A DNA stretch of 64,000 nucleotides from CAIWHR01 sp963726765 (GTDB lineage Bacteria; Pseudomonadota; Gammaproteobacteria; Burkholderiales; Casimicrobiaceae): positions 248,001 to 312,000 of the forward strand of contig CAVSDH010000010.1 of the NCBI GenBank assembly GCA_963726765.1, in the 5' to 3' direction. The notes under the pieces were generated by a model. The model was not told the origin of the DNA. It saw only the letters and a program-made list of their open reading frames with translations, and did no database searches. Position numbers and translations under genes: made by a program. Positions 17,526 through 27,237 of the stretch are shown here, piece after piece; position 1 is the stretch's first letter, and the number at the start of each line of letters is the position of its first letter.

Positions 17526-18161
17526 CTACCGGCGCGGCGGCCGAGGAGTCACGCAGCCGGCAAAGCGGAGCACCGCGGGGACTTCGTCGTCGAAATCCGC
17601 CCAGCCATGGTCGCCGCCACCCTTCACGTACTGTCGCGCGCCGGCGTAGAACTCCACGGCCTCCTGCCAGGGCAGCACTTCGTCACCGGTGCGCACGAGC
17701 AGGAAATACCGGTCCGGAACGGTCACCCTGGCGGCAAGCCCGCGCAGCTCCGCAAAGTGCGCGGCGGTCACTTCGAATGCCTCGCCGGTGTGGAGATTCT
17801 GCTGCGTGCCGATGTAGTCCCTGAGATCCTCCCAGGGCCGTATCGCCGGATTGATCAACGCCGCGCGTGCGCCAAAGCGCTCCGCAAGATGCGTCGCGTA
17901 GAACCCTCCCAGCGAGCTTCCGACAAGCGTCATGTCCTGGCCCGCGCGTGACCCGATCTCGCGCTCGATCCAGGTCGCAACACTCGAGACCGCGACGGCC
18001 GGACAGGGCGGCAGCGGCGCTACGTGAAGGCGCGGCCGGCACGACTCCGGAAGCGCGGCGACCGCGCGAACGAAGCATTGCGCCTTGAGGCTCTGCGGTG
18101 ACGAGCGGAAGCCGTGAAGGTAGACGATCGTTGTCACGAACACGCGGGCGACTGCGCTCAC
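17526..18161 (-). CDS. YqiA/YcfP-type alpha/beta-fold esterase
   Basis: The 211-residue protein has the small alpha/beta hydrolase plan of YqiA (UPF0227). Seen are the YLHGFRSSPQSLKAQ oxyanion strand, nucleophile elbow LVGSSLGGFYATHLAE with Ser as nucleophile, and the acid and histidine regions around LVRTGDEVLPW and GGGDHGWADF. Family members hydrolyse short-chain esters. A GTG start at 18161 is given; a second GTG at MFVTTIVYLHGF would also fit and leaves a shorter N terminus. It follows mpl after only four bases, so the two are likely co-transcribed. Confidence 0.85.
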   Translation of the reverse strand: MSAVARVFVTTIVYLHGFRSSPQSLKAQCFVRAVAALPESCRPRLHVAPLPPCPAVAVSSVATWIEREIGSRAGQDMTLVGSSLGGFYATHLAERFGARAALINPAIRPWEDLRDYIGTQQNLHTGEAFEVTAAHFAELRGLAARVTVPDRYFLLVRTGDEVLPWQEAVEFYAGARQYVKGGGDHGWADFDDEVPAVLRFAGCVTPRPPRR

Positions 18162-18165
18162 GCAC

Positions 18166-19554
18166 TCAGCGGGATGTGGCGAGCCGCCGCAGGAGCCTGT
18201 CGTGAATTCCGCCGAAGGACCCGTTGCTCATGACAAGCACGAGGTCCCCAGGGCGCGCCGCGGTGGCGACCGCCTCCACGAGACCGTCGAGATCGTCGTG
18301 CACCGCCGCCTTCGCGCCGAGCGGCGCCAGCGCACCGGCGACGTCCCAGCCGAGCTGCGAGGCGAAGCAAAATACGCGGTCGGCGTGGGCAAGGCTACCG
18401 GGAAGCGACGATTGCATCGTGCCCTGCTTCATCGTTCTCGAGCGCGGCTCCAGCACCGCCAGGATCCGTGAATCGGGAGCGCCACGTCGCAGCCCGTCGA
18501 TCGTCGTCGCGATCGCCGTCGGGTGATGCGCGAAATCGTCGTACACGGTGATGCCGCGAACGACCCCGCGCACCTCGAGCCTTCGCTTGACGCCGCGGAA
18601 CTCCGCCAACGCGGCGAGCCCGGAGCCCACCGGCACGCCTGCATGGCGCGCACCGGCGAGCGCCGCCAGCGCATTGAGGCGGCTGTGCCGCCCATACTGC
18701 GCGGCGTCGACCGGCCATCGCACGGTGCCTTGCGGGGCACCGTCCAGCGTGAGGTTGCCATCGCTCGCGACACGCCATGCGGGTGAGGGCTTACGTTCGG
18801 GAGCTTCTGCCTCGCCGCCGGAGAAATACTCGACCTCCGACCAGCAACCCCGAGCCAGCACGCGCGCGAGGCTTTCCTCCTCCGCGTTGACGATGAGCTT
18901 CCCGCTGCGCGGCACCGTACGGACGAGGTGGTGGAATTGAGCCTCGATGCTCGCGAGATCCGGGAAGATGTCGGCATGGTCGTACTCGAGATTGTTGAGG
19001 ATCGCGGTGCGCGGCCGGTAGTGGACGAACTTCGAGCGCTTGTCGAAAAACGCCGTGTCGTATTCGTCGCCCTCGATCACGAAGAACGAGCTCTCGGCGA
19101 GCCGCGCGGAGACACCGAAATTGAGAGGCACGCCGCCGATGAGGAATCCCGGGTCGAGACCGGCGTGCTCGAGGATCCACGCCAGCATCGACGCGGTGGT
19201 CGTCTTGCCGTGAGTCCCGGCGACCGCCAGCACCCATTTGTCGCGGAGAACGTTTTCGAGCAGCCATTGCGGGCCGGAAACGTAGGGGAGCCCGGCGTCC
19301 AGCAGAGCCTCGGCGAGCGGATTGCCGCGCGACACGACGTTGCCGATGACGAACACGTCGGCGTGCCTCGCCACCGTGTCGATCTGCGCCGGGTCGAAGC
19401 CCTCGGTGAGCCCGATGCCCAGCGTTTCGAGCTGCACGCTCATCGGCGGATAGACCGCCGCGTCGCAGCCGGTCACGGTGTGTCCGGCCGCTTTCGCGAT
19501 GGCCGCGAGACCGCCCATGAACGTGCCGCAGATGCCGAGGATATGGAGATGCAT
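18166..19554 (-). CDS. mpl: UDP-N-acetylmuramate:L-alanyl-gamma-D-glutamyl-meso-diaminopimelate ligase
   Basis: The 462-residue protein is a Mur-ligase-family enzyme that recycles murein tripeptide by joining it to UDP-MurNAc. The N terminus MHLHILGICGTFMGGLA is the family's UDP-binding glycine loop. The ATP P-loop is AGTHGKTTTASMLAWILE, followed by the FFVIEGDEYDTAFFDKRSKF segment split over two turns, and NNLEYDHADIFPD. GVKRRLEVRG and DDFAHHPTAI near residue 325 are typical of Mpl. The start is the ATG at 19554 where homologues begin; the frame is open to 19617. Length agrees with E. coli Mpl. Cytoplasmic. Confidence 0.95.
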   Translation of the reverse strand: MHLHILGICGTFMGGLAAIAKAAGHTVTGCDAAVYPPMSVQLETLGIGLTEGFDPAQIDTVARHADVFVIGNVVSRGNPLAEALLDAGLPYVSGPQWLLENVLRDKWVLAVAGTHGKTTTASMLAWILEHAGLDPGFLIGGVPLNFGVSARLAESSFFVIEGDEYDTAFFDKRSKFVHYRPRTAILNNLEYDHADIFPDLASIEAQFHHLVRTVPRSGKLIVNAEEESLARVLARGCWSEVEYFSGGEAEAPERKPSPAWRVASDGNLTLDGAPQGTVRWPVDAAQYGRHSRLNALAALAGARHAGVPVGSGLAALAEFRGVKRRLEVRGVVRGITVYDDFAHHPTAIATTIDGLRRGAPDSRILAVLEPRSRTMKQGTMQSSLPGSLAHADRVFCFASQLGWDVAGALAPLGAKAAVHDDLDGLVEAVATAARPGDLVLVMSNGSFGGIHDRLLRRLATSR

Positions 19555-19674
19555 GAATGGCTGGTCAGAGGGCAGTCGAGGGTGGTTGGACACGATCGTT
19601 CCCGCGGATGCGGACACCCGTGCGGCGCGGCAGCCGGACCGTCGTCACGACCGCGTACCTTGCCCGCCGGGTCG

Positions 19675-21574
19675 TCATTCCATCGCCGCCCGCGTCGCGT
19701 CCGCGGCAAGTGCGTGGTCGTAGGCGGCTTCGAGCGCCCGCGCATAACGGACGGAGTCGGTCGCCGCAGGGTCACGCATGGCGGCCGCGACCGCCGCGCG
19801 CATTTCTTCGCGAAACGCGCGATCCCGCGCGAGGCGCAGGGCGAGATCGACGTAGCCGTCGTCGGACTGCGCAATCGTCTGGGTGAGGCCGAGGTGCATG
19901 AGAATGCTGTAGCCCATGCGTTCGGATGGCCGGCTGCCCACGCGCGTCACGACCGGAACGCCGGCATCGAGCGCGGCTGCCATGGTGTCGCCACCGGTAT
20001 AGGGCATCGTGTCGAGGACGACATCCACAACGGCGTAGCGCGCCCGATTGTAGGCATCGTCGCCCGTCCGGTACGGAACGAAGGCGAGGCGCGAGGCCGG
20101 AATTCCGAGTCCAACCAATCGCCGTCCGATGGCTCGCTGGTCCTCGTCGCGGATCGGCGAAAACGCCAGCACGGAATCGGGAACGGACTCGAGGATGCGG
20201 CGCCAGACACCCGCACAACGCAGCGACAGCTTTTCCACGCCGACGAAAGCGCCAAACACGACAATATTTTCCGGCAGCCCCAGCTCAGTGCGCATGAGCC
20301 CGGTGCCGGACGCCGCCGGCACGCGTCGCAGCGGCAGGGCACAGGCATCCATCGGCAGCATCGCCTCGAGTTGCCAGCGCGCCGTCGCCGCCGTGTCGGC
20401 ATAGCGGTCGGTAATCCTGTAATCGATCTGCGAGAGCCCGAGCGCACCGTGGTAGCCGAGGTGCGAGACGATGGTCCGCGCGGGTTTGAAGCGCAGGATG
20501 CCGGGGCGCGAGAACCGCGAATGCCCCATCAGGTCGATGAGGAGATCGAGGTCGTCGGCGGCGATCGCCTCCGCCGCAGCGCGATCGTCGAGCGCCGCGA
20601 CATTGACGAACTCGTCGACCGCCGCCTTCCATTGCGCGGTGACCGAGTCGGCGTTTTCGGGCGAGGCGAGCGCGTAAGCGCGCACGGAAAATCGGGTTCG
20701 ATCGTGCGCGGCGACGACGGGCAGCAGCAGCTTGCCCATGACGTGATTGCGAAAGTCGGCAGACAGGTAGCCGATGCGCACTATCGGGTCGCGATCGTGG
20801 CGGAGGCCCGCGAGCGGCGCGGTTCCCCGTTGCTGTGCCTGCTGGAGCCGGTCGTGGGCCCGGTAGACGGAAAACAGCCGTCTCCTGCGGCACGTCGACG
20901 TATTGAAGCAGCGCGAGCAGCTCCGCGACCTGCTCGACATCGCCTTCCGTGTACGGCCAGGCGAGGGCGCGCTCGAGCGCGGCGGCTTCGCGCATCGCGT
21001 CGCCGCCGCGCATGCGCGTCGCGAGCGCCGCCACGGCGACACGCGCCGAGGCCGGCGCCGCCAGTTCGAAACGCTCGAAGTCCGCCGCCGCATCGTCGCT
21101 CCGGAAGAGTCGCAGGTACAGCGTCCGGAGGTCGAACCAGACGTTCTCGTCGCCGGGCGAGAGCTCGCGCGCCCGCACGAGGTGGGGCACGGCGAGGGAC
21201 CAGCGTCTCGCACGGATCAACGCCTGCGCGGCGTTGTAGCAGGCATCGAGACGGGTCGGCGCGCGCGCCGCCGCCGCTTCGAATGCGCCCGCCGCTTCGC
21301 GGTACCGCCCGCGCGCGAAGAGCATGTGTCCGCCGGCGAGCCACGGCTCCGGCCACTCGGGGCGCCGCTGCGCGGCGGCGGCGAACGCCCGCAGCGCCTC
21401 GCCGTCGCGATGCTTGGCGGCAAGCACGACGCCGAGATTGTGATGGAGCTCCGCGCGCTCCGGCGCGATCTCGATGGCCTTCCGGTACGCGACGATCGCG
21501 CCGTTTCGATTGCGCGCGGCGATGCAATCGTCGGCTTCGCGCAGGAGCACCTCGAGCTCGCCGTTCGCGGTCAT
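19675..21574 (-). CDS. TPR / GT41 (SPINDLY-OGT-like) glycosyltransferase (frameshifted)
   Basis: About 632 residues after repair. The N-terminal half carries tetratricopeptide repeats: AIVAYRKAIEIAPERAELHH, then GEALRAFAAAAQRRPEWPEP and further units. The C-terminal half is the GT41 domain related to O-GlcNAc transferase and SPINDLY: RIGYLSADFRNHVMGKLL, DLLIDLMGHSRFSRPGIL, YRITDRYAD, and VDVVLDTMPYTGGDTMAAAL. Such enzymes add sugar from a nucleotide donor to protein or, in bacteria, to unknown acceptors. Frames join if one of the CC at 20878-20879 is removed (QETLFSVYRAHDRL). The ATG overlaps the MFS stop (ATGA). Confidence 0.82.
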
Positions 21575-22824
21575 TTCGCCCAACGTCCCGCGACACTGAC
21601 GGCGACGCCCGCATGCTGGCGCCAGCCCCACGCAAACCAGGCGAACGACACCGCGTAGAGCGCGAGTGCGGCTGCGAAGGCGATCCTCAACCCTCCGGCA
21701 ACATCGATCCCCAGCCACGCGCGCGACGCGTCGACGAGGAGGCCGATTCCCCACTGCGCGCCGAAGCTGCCGCCGATCATGGCCAGATTGAGCGCCGTGT
21801 TCGCGCGGCCGGCGAGGCCGATCGCGAATCCTTCGTTCAACACCGTGAACGCGAGCACATTGACGGTTGCGCCGAGACCATAGAGCGACCACCACACCCA
21901 CGCGCCCGGAAGCCCTGCGAGGATCGCCGCCAGCGCCGCCATGTTGAGCGCGAAGCCCGTGCCGAACAGGTGCCGCGGATGCGCACCGCGGCGTGCGAGC
22001 AGAGGCGTGAACAGCCCGAGGGCAAGATAGCCCGCGAGCATCGCCACGCCCATCGCAAGCAGGTGTTGCGCGGCGAGCGCGCGGCTGTGGCCATCGACCT
22101 CCATCATCCACGGCACGGACCAGAGGCCCTGAATCGCCATGAACGAGCCCGCTCCGAATCCGGCGAGCGGGGCGATCCACCAGAAACGCGGATTCGCGAA
22201 AACGGTGCGGACACCGGACCACTGAGCGCCAAGACCCGCTCCGCGCACCGGGGACGGAATGTCGGGCACCCGCCACCAGATCAGGGCCGCGGCGGCGAAG
22301 GTCGCGATCGACAACGCGACGAAGATCGTGCGCCACGAGGCGAGACGCAATGCGAACTCCAGCGGCGCCGTCGCGCCGAGGGCGCCCACGCTGCCCGCGA
22401 CCATGACCCACCCGCCCAGCGAGGCCTGCCGCTCCGGCGGATACCACGTCGCAATGGCCTTGAGCGGCGCCATCAGGCAGACCGCTGCACCGAGCCCGAT
22501 CAGCGCCCTCGCCGCGAGCAGCTGGACCTCGTTTCCCGCGATCGCGAACGCGAGCGCCCCGGCGCTGGCGATCAAAAGCAGCGCGGGCTCGACGCGACGG
22601 GGACCGTAGCGGTCGAGCAGCATCCCGGCCGGAACCTGCATCGCCGCAAAGGCGACGAAGTAGACGGCAGTCAGGAGGCCCAGCGCGCTCGGGGAAAGCG
22701 AGAGCTCGCGTGTGAGTTCCGGCGAGATGACCGCATTGACGTTGCGAAAGAAATACGACAGCAGATAGCCCGCCGCGAAGGCCCCGTAGACGTGCGGGAA
22801 GAAGCGCGGCGCGGCGGTGCTCAT
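21571..22824 (-). CDS. MFS transporter
   Basis: The 417-residue protein has twelve predicted membrane helices of the major facilitator superfamily. The loop after helix 2 reads GMLLDRYGPRRVEPALL, the classical motif A of the family, and its repeat equivalent lies after helix 8 near ARRGAHPRHLFG. The start is the ATG at 22824 (MSTAAPRFFPH); a TTG two codons upstream is possible. No ribosome site is evident. It is coupled to the glycosyltransferase gene downstream by four bases. The substrate is not predictable. Confidence 0.9.
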   Translation of the reverse strand: MSTAAPRFFPHVYGAFAAGYLLSYFFRNVNAVISPELTRELSLSPSALGLLTAVYFVAFAAMQVPAGMLLDRYGPRRVEPALLLIASAGALAFAIAGNEVQLLAARALIGLGAAVCLMAPLKAIATWYPPERQASLGGWVMVAGSVGALGATAPLEFALRLASWRTIFVALSIATFAAAALIWWRVPDIPSPVRGAGLGAQWSGVRTVFANPRFWWIAPLAGFGAGSFMAIQGLWSVPWMMEVDGHSRALAAQHLLAMGVAMLAGYLALGLFTPLLARRGAHPRHLFGTGFALNMAALAAILAGLPGAWVWWSLYGLGATVNVLAFTVLNEGFAIGLAGRANTALNLAMIGGSFGAQWGIGLLVDASRAWLGIDVAGGLRIAFAAALALYAVSFAWFAWGWRQHAGVAVSVAGRWAK

Positions 22825-22846
22825 GCGCAACGGACAGGGCGGGGCG

Positions 22847-22978
22847 TCATCGGCGAAAGACGAATTGGACGGCGCCCGGCATGCACAGCGCCGCAGTCCA
22901 CCACGGAGAGCCCTGCAGATGCTCGAGGTGGCCGTGCCACGCGAACGTCATGAAAAGGTTCGACGCGGTAAGCAGCAC
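22847..22978 (-). pseudogene. DUF486 (DMT-family) membrane protein, middle deleted in frame
   Basis: Reading from a GTG, the frame gives LLTASNLFMTFAWHGHL, the hallmark N-terminal stretch of DUF486 proteins (normally about 115 residues). After GSPWWT it passes straight into AALCMPGAVQFVFRR, which matches the family's C-terminal end. About 60 central residues, two membrane helices, are missing while frame and stop codon are kept. The frame stays open upstream (AFILQLVARPPLACA), but no ATG is available. It precedes the MFS gene by 22 bases on the same strand. A deletion between similar Ala-Ala-Leu coding stretches could explain it. Confidence 0.5.
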
Positions 22979-23114
22979 CGCGCAGGCGAGCGGCGGACGG
23001 GCGACGAGCTGGAGAATGAAGGCATGGCTACCTGTGGTCGGTGTCGCGGGTGCGATTCGCCGGTCGGGGTATCGGAATTATCGTCGATCGCGGGTGCGAA
23101 GCGCGAGGCCCGCG

Positions 23115-23903
23115 TCAGTCGGCGGGAGACTTGGGAATGAATCGCGTCCCGGCCGCGAAGCGAAGTCCGAACGCCTCCGCGAGCACGGCCAGAAGCTCGT
23201 CGTCATCGGCGACCACGCGCGTGGTGCTCGTTTCGCCGCGAATCTCGATGTAATCGCGATCGCGCAGGATCCGGCGCACGTCGGGCGACAGCCGCTGCGC
23301 GGTGAGCACCTGGGTGAAGCGTGACGCGGGGTGCGTCGACGTGTAGTAATTGGCGATCTCGTAGTCGACCGGCAGCTGCGGCTCATGCGTGAAGGCGTAG
23401 AGATCCTCCCACGTCTCCCCGTTCCGCACCTGCAGAACCTGCACATCGCCGGCGTCGAATACCCGATAGGTCGCGGCATATTGCCGGGACGGGCCGCCGT
23501 CGAGCTCCACCGGCAGCAGGATGCCGTCGGCGCCGAACCCGACGTCCGCAAGCAGTCGCACATCATCGAGGTCGACCCGCAACGTCATGTGCGTGCGCGG
23601 CAGCACGCGGTCGGTGCCCCGGCGCACGCGCGCCGCAAGTCGCGTCACCCTGAATCCGAGGTGCTCGAGGACCGCCGCGAACAGCGTGTTCTGCTCGAAG
23701 CAGTACCCGCCGCGGTTGCCCGCGACGAGCTTTGCCTGCAGGCTCCGCAGATCGATCCGGATGGGAACGCCCCGCAGGACATCGAGATTCTCGAACGGGA
23801 TCGCCGTGACATGGGCGAGATGAAGCGCGTCGAGCGTCGCTCGCGATGGCGCCAGCTCGCCCCTGTAGGCTATCCGCCGCAGGTATGCCGGCACGTCGAG
23901 CAT
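23115..23903 (-). CDS. arylamine N-acetyltransferase
   Basis: The 262-residue protein has the NAT catalytic triad: Cys in NRGGYCFEQNTLFAAVL, His in PRTHMTLRV, Asp in LLADVGFGADG. FENLDVLRGVPIRIDL is also typical. It transfers acetyl from acetyl-CoA to arylamines, hydrazines and related compounds in the cytoplasm. The start is placed at MLDVPAYLRRIAYRG, where homologues begin; the frame is open to 23945. It lies 42 bases after the histidine kinase gene on the same strand and might be read through from it, but a functional connection is not expected. Confidence 0.92.
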   Translation of the reverse strand: MLDVPAYLRRIAYRGELAPSRATLDALHLAHVTAIPFENLDVLRGVPIRIDLRSLQAKLVAGNRGGYCFEQNTLFAAVLEHLGFRVTRLAARVRRGTDRVLPRTHMTLRVDLDDVRLLADVGFGADGILLPVELDGGPSRQYAATYRVFDAGDVQVLQVRNGETWEDLYAFTHEPQLPVDYEIANYYTSTHPASRFTQVLTAQRLSPDVRRILRDRDYIEIRGETSTTRVVADDDELLAVLAEAFGLRFAAGTRFIPKSPAD

Positions 23904-23945
23904 GCGATCAACGTCGGCACCGTGATCGGGTGACCCGGACCTCAT

Positions 23946-25595
23946 TCAATTTCCTCCGGCGAGTGGCATGACTACCGTGACCGCGACGCCCGTGCCGCCC
24001 CCGGAATCGTCCGCGCGCGCCGTCCCGCCATGGAATTCGGCGATGAGCCGCACGATGTAGAGGCCGAGGCCGAGATGCGGCACGTCGCCGCCGGCACCGG
24101 GCCGCACCGAGACCATCGAATCGAACAGCCGATCACGCATTCCCTGGGGCAGCGGCGGACCGCGGTTCTCGACCGTCAGGTTGGCGGAATCTCCGGAACG
24201 GGCGAGCCGCAGGGTGACCGCCGTGCGCGGTGCCGCGAATTCATGGGCATTGGCGACGAGCTTGTCCAGCATCTGCGCGATCAGATCCGGAGCGCCCTCC
24301 ATGTACAGCGGTTCCGGGGGCCGCTCGAACACAAGGTCCCGCTGCGGGTAGGCGAGCCGGTAGCCCTCCACGCACGCTCCCACGAGCGCGCCGAGATCGA
24401 GCCGTTCGCGCAGGACATCGGCGAGGCTCTGCTCGAGCCGCGTCGCTTCGGTCATCCGCGTCAGAATTTCCGCCAGGCGCTGCAGGCCGCCCTGCGCACG
24501 TTCGATGTAAACGCGCGCGTCGTCCGGCAAGGGTTGCGCTCCGAGGTTGTCGAGGGACGAGCGCACCACGGCGAGCGGCGTGCGAAGCTCGTGCGAAAGC
24601 CGGCTCGCCATGTTTTCCCGGTATCCCGCATATTGCGACAGCCGGTCGAGCACGGCGGAGAAGCTCCGCGACAGGTCACCGATCTCGTCGCCCGCCTGCG
24701 AGCCCGCGAGCGCGCCTCTCACGCGGCCTTGCGCGTCGATCGCCGCCTCCGCGTCGTCGCGCAGGTTGCGGATGCGTCCGGTCAGCCTCGACGCAAACAC
24801 GGTCAGCGCCACGGAACCCACGAGCAACGCCGCCAGCACGACGGTGAACAGGCGCTCGAACGCGCGATTGCGCTCCGCGAGCACCGCGTTGGCGGTCTCC
24901 TCGACGATGACCGCGCCGAGAACTTCGTCACCGACCCAGATCGGATGCGCAGCGGAGACGACAACGGCGCGGCCGTCGGGCGTGGGACGGCGATCGGTCG
25001 TGAGAATGCCGGCAAGCGCGCCGGCCACGTCGCGCGCCTCGTGCAGCGTCGACGCGGGGCTTTCTTCGGCGAACTCTTCCGTCGGCTGCGCAAGCATCAG
25101 TGCGTACAGTGGATGCAGCACCGACCTTTCGACGCGGCGCCAGGCGCCCTCCAGCCCTTCGGGCGCGGGCTCCGGCGGAAGCGCCTGCCGGCGCAGCGAC
25201 CCCGTGCGCGCGAGCACGTCGAGATTCCGGTCGACGACCCAGATGCGCGCGGTGGTCCGCGACATTCCCTGCAGGACCTGCGCGATGTCGGCGACCGCGC
25301 CCGGGTGCGGGATCGGCCGCCGGTCGGGAGGCGAGTCCGGGATCGGCTCTTCCGAACCACGCTCCGCCGCGAGCGAAGGAAGCGGCACCGGCGTGAGATC
25401 GAAGAGGCGCGCACGGTCGTGCAGCGCGGTCGCGACAGCCTGCGCCGTGCCGCCCAGCGTGCGCTCCTGCGCGTCGCGCAGCACGCGCTCGAGCTCGCGC
25501 ACGTAGCTCCATCCGAGAAACGGAATGACCAGAAACACGGTGAGCACAAGCATCAGCTGCGCACGGATGCCGAGCGCGAAGCGGGTGCCCGTCAT
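23946..25595 (-). CDS. sensor histidine kinase of a dedicated sortase system
   Basis: The 549-residue protein has a membrane helix at residues 14-30, a large periplasmic domain, a second helix at about 251-270 and a HAMP linker. The phosphorylation site is H335 in LSHELRTPLAVVRSSLDN. The ATPase has an N box (LDKLVANAHEF) and a late G box (GLGLYIVRLIAEFHGG). The periplasmic stretch TARIWVVDRNLDVLARTGSL and pairing with the response regulator upstream match my recollection of the proteobacterial dedicated sortase system kinase. The start is the ATG at 25595. The sortase and its target are 6-9 kb away here. It presumably senses envelope state. Confidence 0.85.
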   Translation of the reverse strand: MTGTRFALGIRAQLMLVLTVFLVIPFLGWSYVRELERVLRDAQERTLGGTAQAVATALHDRARLFDLTPVPLPSLAAERGSEEPIPDSPPDRRPIPHPGAVADIAQVLQGMSRTTARIWVVDRNLDVLARTGSLRRQALPPEPAPEGLEGAWRRVERSVLHPLYALMLAQPTEEFAEESPASTLHEARDVAGALAGILTTDRRPTPDGRAVVVSAAHPIWVGDEVLGAVIVEETANAVLAERNRAFERLFTVVLAALLVGSVALTVFASRLTGRIRNLRDDAEAAIDAQGRVRGALAGSQAGDEIGDLSRSFSAVLDRLSQYAGYRENMASRLSHELRTPLAVVRSSLDNLGAQPLPDDARVYIERAQGGLQRLAEILTRMTEATRLEQSLADVLRERLDLGALVGACVEGYRLAYPQRDLVFERPPEPLYMEGAPDLIAQMLDKLVANAHEFAAPRTAVTLRLARSGDSANLTVENRGPPLPQGMRDRLFDSMVSVRPGAGGDVPHLGLGLYIVRLIAEFHGGTARADDSGGGTGVAVTVVMPLAGGN

Positions 25596-25705
25596 CGCCC
25601 GTCCCCCGTCTCCGCGCCGTCGTGTGGAATTTGACCCGTCTTGCTGTCGGTCATCGCCATCGCCCGGCGTCGCGCGCGTCGGGGCCTCCGTGACGCCCGG
25701 CTCGC

Positions 25706-26398
25706 TCATGCATCTATCCAGCGATATCCCATGCCGTACACGGTGTCTATCCGGTCGAACTGCGGGTCGATCGCGGCGAATTTCCGTCGAATCCGCTTCA
25801 CGTGGGACGTGATCGTGCTGTCGTCGACGACGATCCGCGCATCGCGCATCAGGCTGTCTCGATCCTTGACGTGCCCCGGAAACCGCGCGAGCGCATGCAC
25901 CATCCAGAATTCGGTCAAGGTCAGGTCCACACGACTGCCATTCCATTGCGCCGCAAGGCGCTTCGCGTCGAGCGTCAGCGCTCCGCGCGTCAGCACGTCG
26001 TCCGATGCCGGCGGCGCATTCAGCAGGTCGCTGCGCCGGAACAGCGCGGCGATGCGCGCCGTGAGGTGCGGCAGGCTCACGTCCTTCGTCAGGTAATCGT
26101 CGGCGCCGAGTCGCAGGCCGGCAACCACGTCGAAGTCGGAGTCCCGCGCGGTGAGAAAGAGGATCGGCACCGTGGCGGAGAGCGCACGCAGCTCGCGGCA
26201 CAGCGTGAAGCCTCCGTCGACATCCTCGCCCAATCCGATGTCGATCAGCGCGAGATCGGGAAGTCGCGTCCGGAATGCCGTCAGCGCGTCGGCACGCTTC
26301 GCGTACGCGGCGACCTCGTAACCCTGGCGCTTCAGGACGTCCGCGTAGTTGGCGCGGATGGCGGGCTCGTCCTCGACGATGGCGATGCGGCGGGACAT
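25706..26398 (-). CDS. response regulator of a dedicated sortase system
   Basis: The 230-residue protein is an OmpR-type regulator. The receiver phospho-acceptor is D53 (LALIDIGLGEDVDGGF), with acidic residues at 9-11 and K105 in DDYLTKDVSLPHL. The winged helix follows (VDLTLTEFWMVHALARFPGH, then STITSHVKRIRRKF and TVYGMGYRW). The opening RRIAIVEDEPAIRANYADVL is like that of dedicated-sortase-system regulators. It is probably phosphorylated by the kinase encoded 110 bases downstream and likely controls the VWA protein and sortase genes at 31.8-34.7 kb; this is inference from family behaviour. Confidence 0.88.
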   Translation of the reverse strand: MSRRIAIVEDEPAIRANYADVLKRQGYEVAAYAKRADALTAFRTRLPDLALIDIGLGEDVDGGFTLCRELRALSATVPILFLTARDSDFDVVAGLRLGADDYLTKDVSLPHLTARIAALFRRSDLLNAPPASDDVLTRGALTLDAKRLAAQWNGSRVDLTLTEFWMVHALARFPGHVKDRDSLMRDARIVVDDSTITSHVKRIRRKFAAIDPQFDRIDTVYGMGYRWIDA

Positions 26399-26478
26399 GG
26401 AAACGTGCGGGAGCGCAAATTGAAGGGAACGCGCGGACTATAGCGCAGCCGTCGCCGGCGCCGCGCGAACTGCCGACG

Positions 26479-27237
26479 CTATCGACCGATCGTCACCGCA
26501 ACCGTGCCGATGCCTTCGAGTTCGGCGTGGATCGCCATTCGCTTCGTCGGCCGCAAGGGCACGATCAGGCTGCCCGTCGTGATGACCTGGCCCGCACGAA
26601 ATCCGCCGAGTCCCATCATTCCCTGCCCGAGGCAGGCGATCAACGGCGCGTACGGATCGTCCTGTGGATGCCCGCCGACCCTGTCGTGCACGCGCGCGCC
26701 GTCGACCGTCATCCTGCAGCGCAGCCGGGCCAAATCGAGCGAGCGAAAATTTCGGAGCGCGTCGCCGACCACGTAACCCGCGTTGCCGAGACTGTCGGCG
26801 AGGACGATGAGGAACGGCGGGTCGTCGTTTCCGCCGATTCGGGAGTGGATCAGCTCGATGCCGATCAGCACTTCGCTGACGGCTCCCGCGACCTCGTCCC
26901 GCGTGTAGGGCCGCGAGCGCGCGGGCAGGTCGTCGGCGAGTCGCAGGGCGAGCTCGACCTCGACGACAAGCTGTCCCGCAGGCGGCAGCAGCCACGTCGC
27001 GCCGCTGGTCTTCACGTTGTCCGCGAAGATCGGCGCCGTCATGGGGGTGCCCTCGGGGCGGATCCCCACCTTCCATCCGCTTACTTCCGCGGCGAGCGTC
27101 TCCGCCACATGCGCCTGCGTCGCGTATGCGGCAGCGATGTCGTGCGGCACCAGCGCGTCCGCGTACGGAACGAGGTGGCCCGTATGGTGCGCGGCGACCA
27201 GATGGGCAACCAGAGGATTGTCGGCGCCAGCTTTCAT
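26479..27237 (-). CDS. 2-keto-4-pentenoate hydratase family protein (FAH superfamily)
   Basis: The 252-residue protein belongs to the fumarylacetoacetate hydrolase superfamily, hydratase/decarboxylase branch (MhpD-like). Seen are GWKVGIRPEGTPMTAPIF, the metal-binding Glu pair in LVVEVELALRLADDLP, VLIGIELIHSRI, and the late GQVITTGSLIVPLRPTK. The family hydrates 2-hydroxy-dienoates from meta-cleavage of aromatics, though many members have other substrates. The start is the ATG at 27237, with GGAG seven bases before. A paralogue lies at 35324-36148. It is transcribed toward the response regulator promoter and follows the LysR gene. Confidence 0.85.
   Translation of the reverse strand: MKAGADNPLVAHLVAAHHTGHLVPYADALVPHDIAAAYATQAHVAETLAAEVSGWKVGIRPEGTPMTAPIFADNVKTSGATWLLPPAGQLVVEVELALRLADDLPARSRPYTRDEVAGAVSEVLIGIELIHSRIGGNDDPPFLIVLADSLGNAGYVVGDALRNFRSLDLARLRCRMTVDGARVHDRVGGHPQDDPYAPLIACLGQGMMGLGGFRAGQVITTGSLIVPLRPTKRMAIHAELEGIGTVAVTIGR

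Noticed and set aside
18928..22953. A plus-strand open frame of about 1340 codons
   Set aside because: It is rich in Arg, Ala and Gly, matches no family and lies opposite mpl, the glycosyltransferase and the MFS gene; GC-rich DNA often keeps the antisense frame open.
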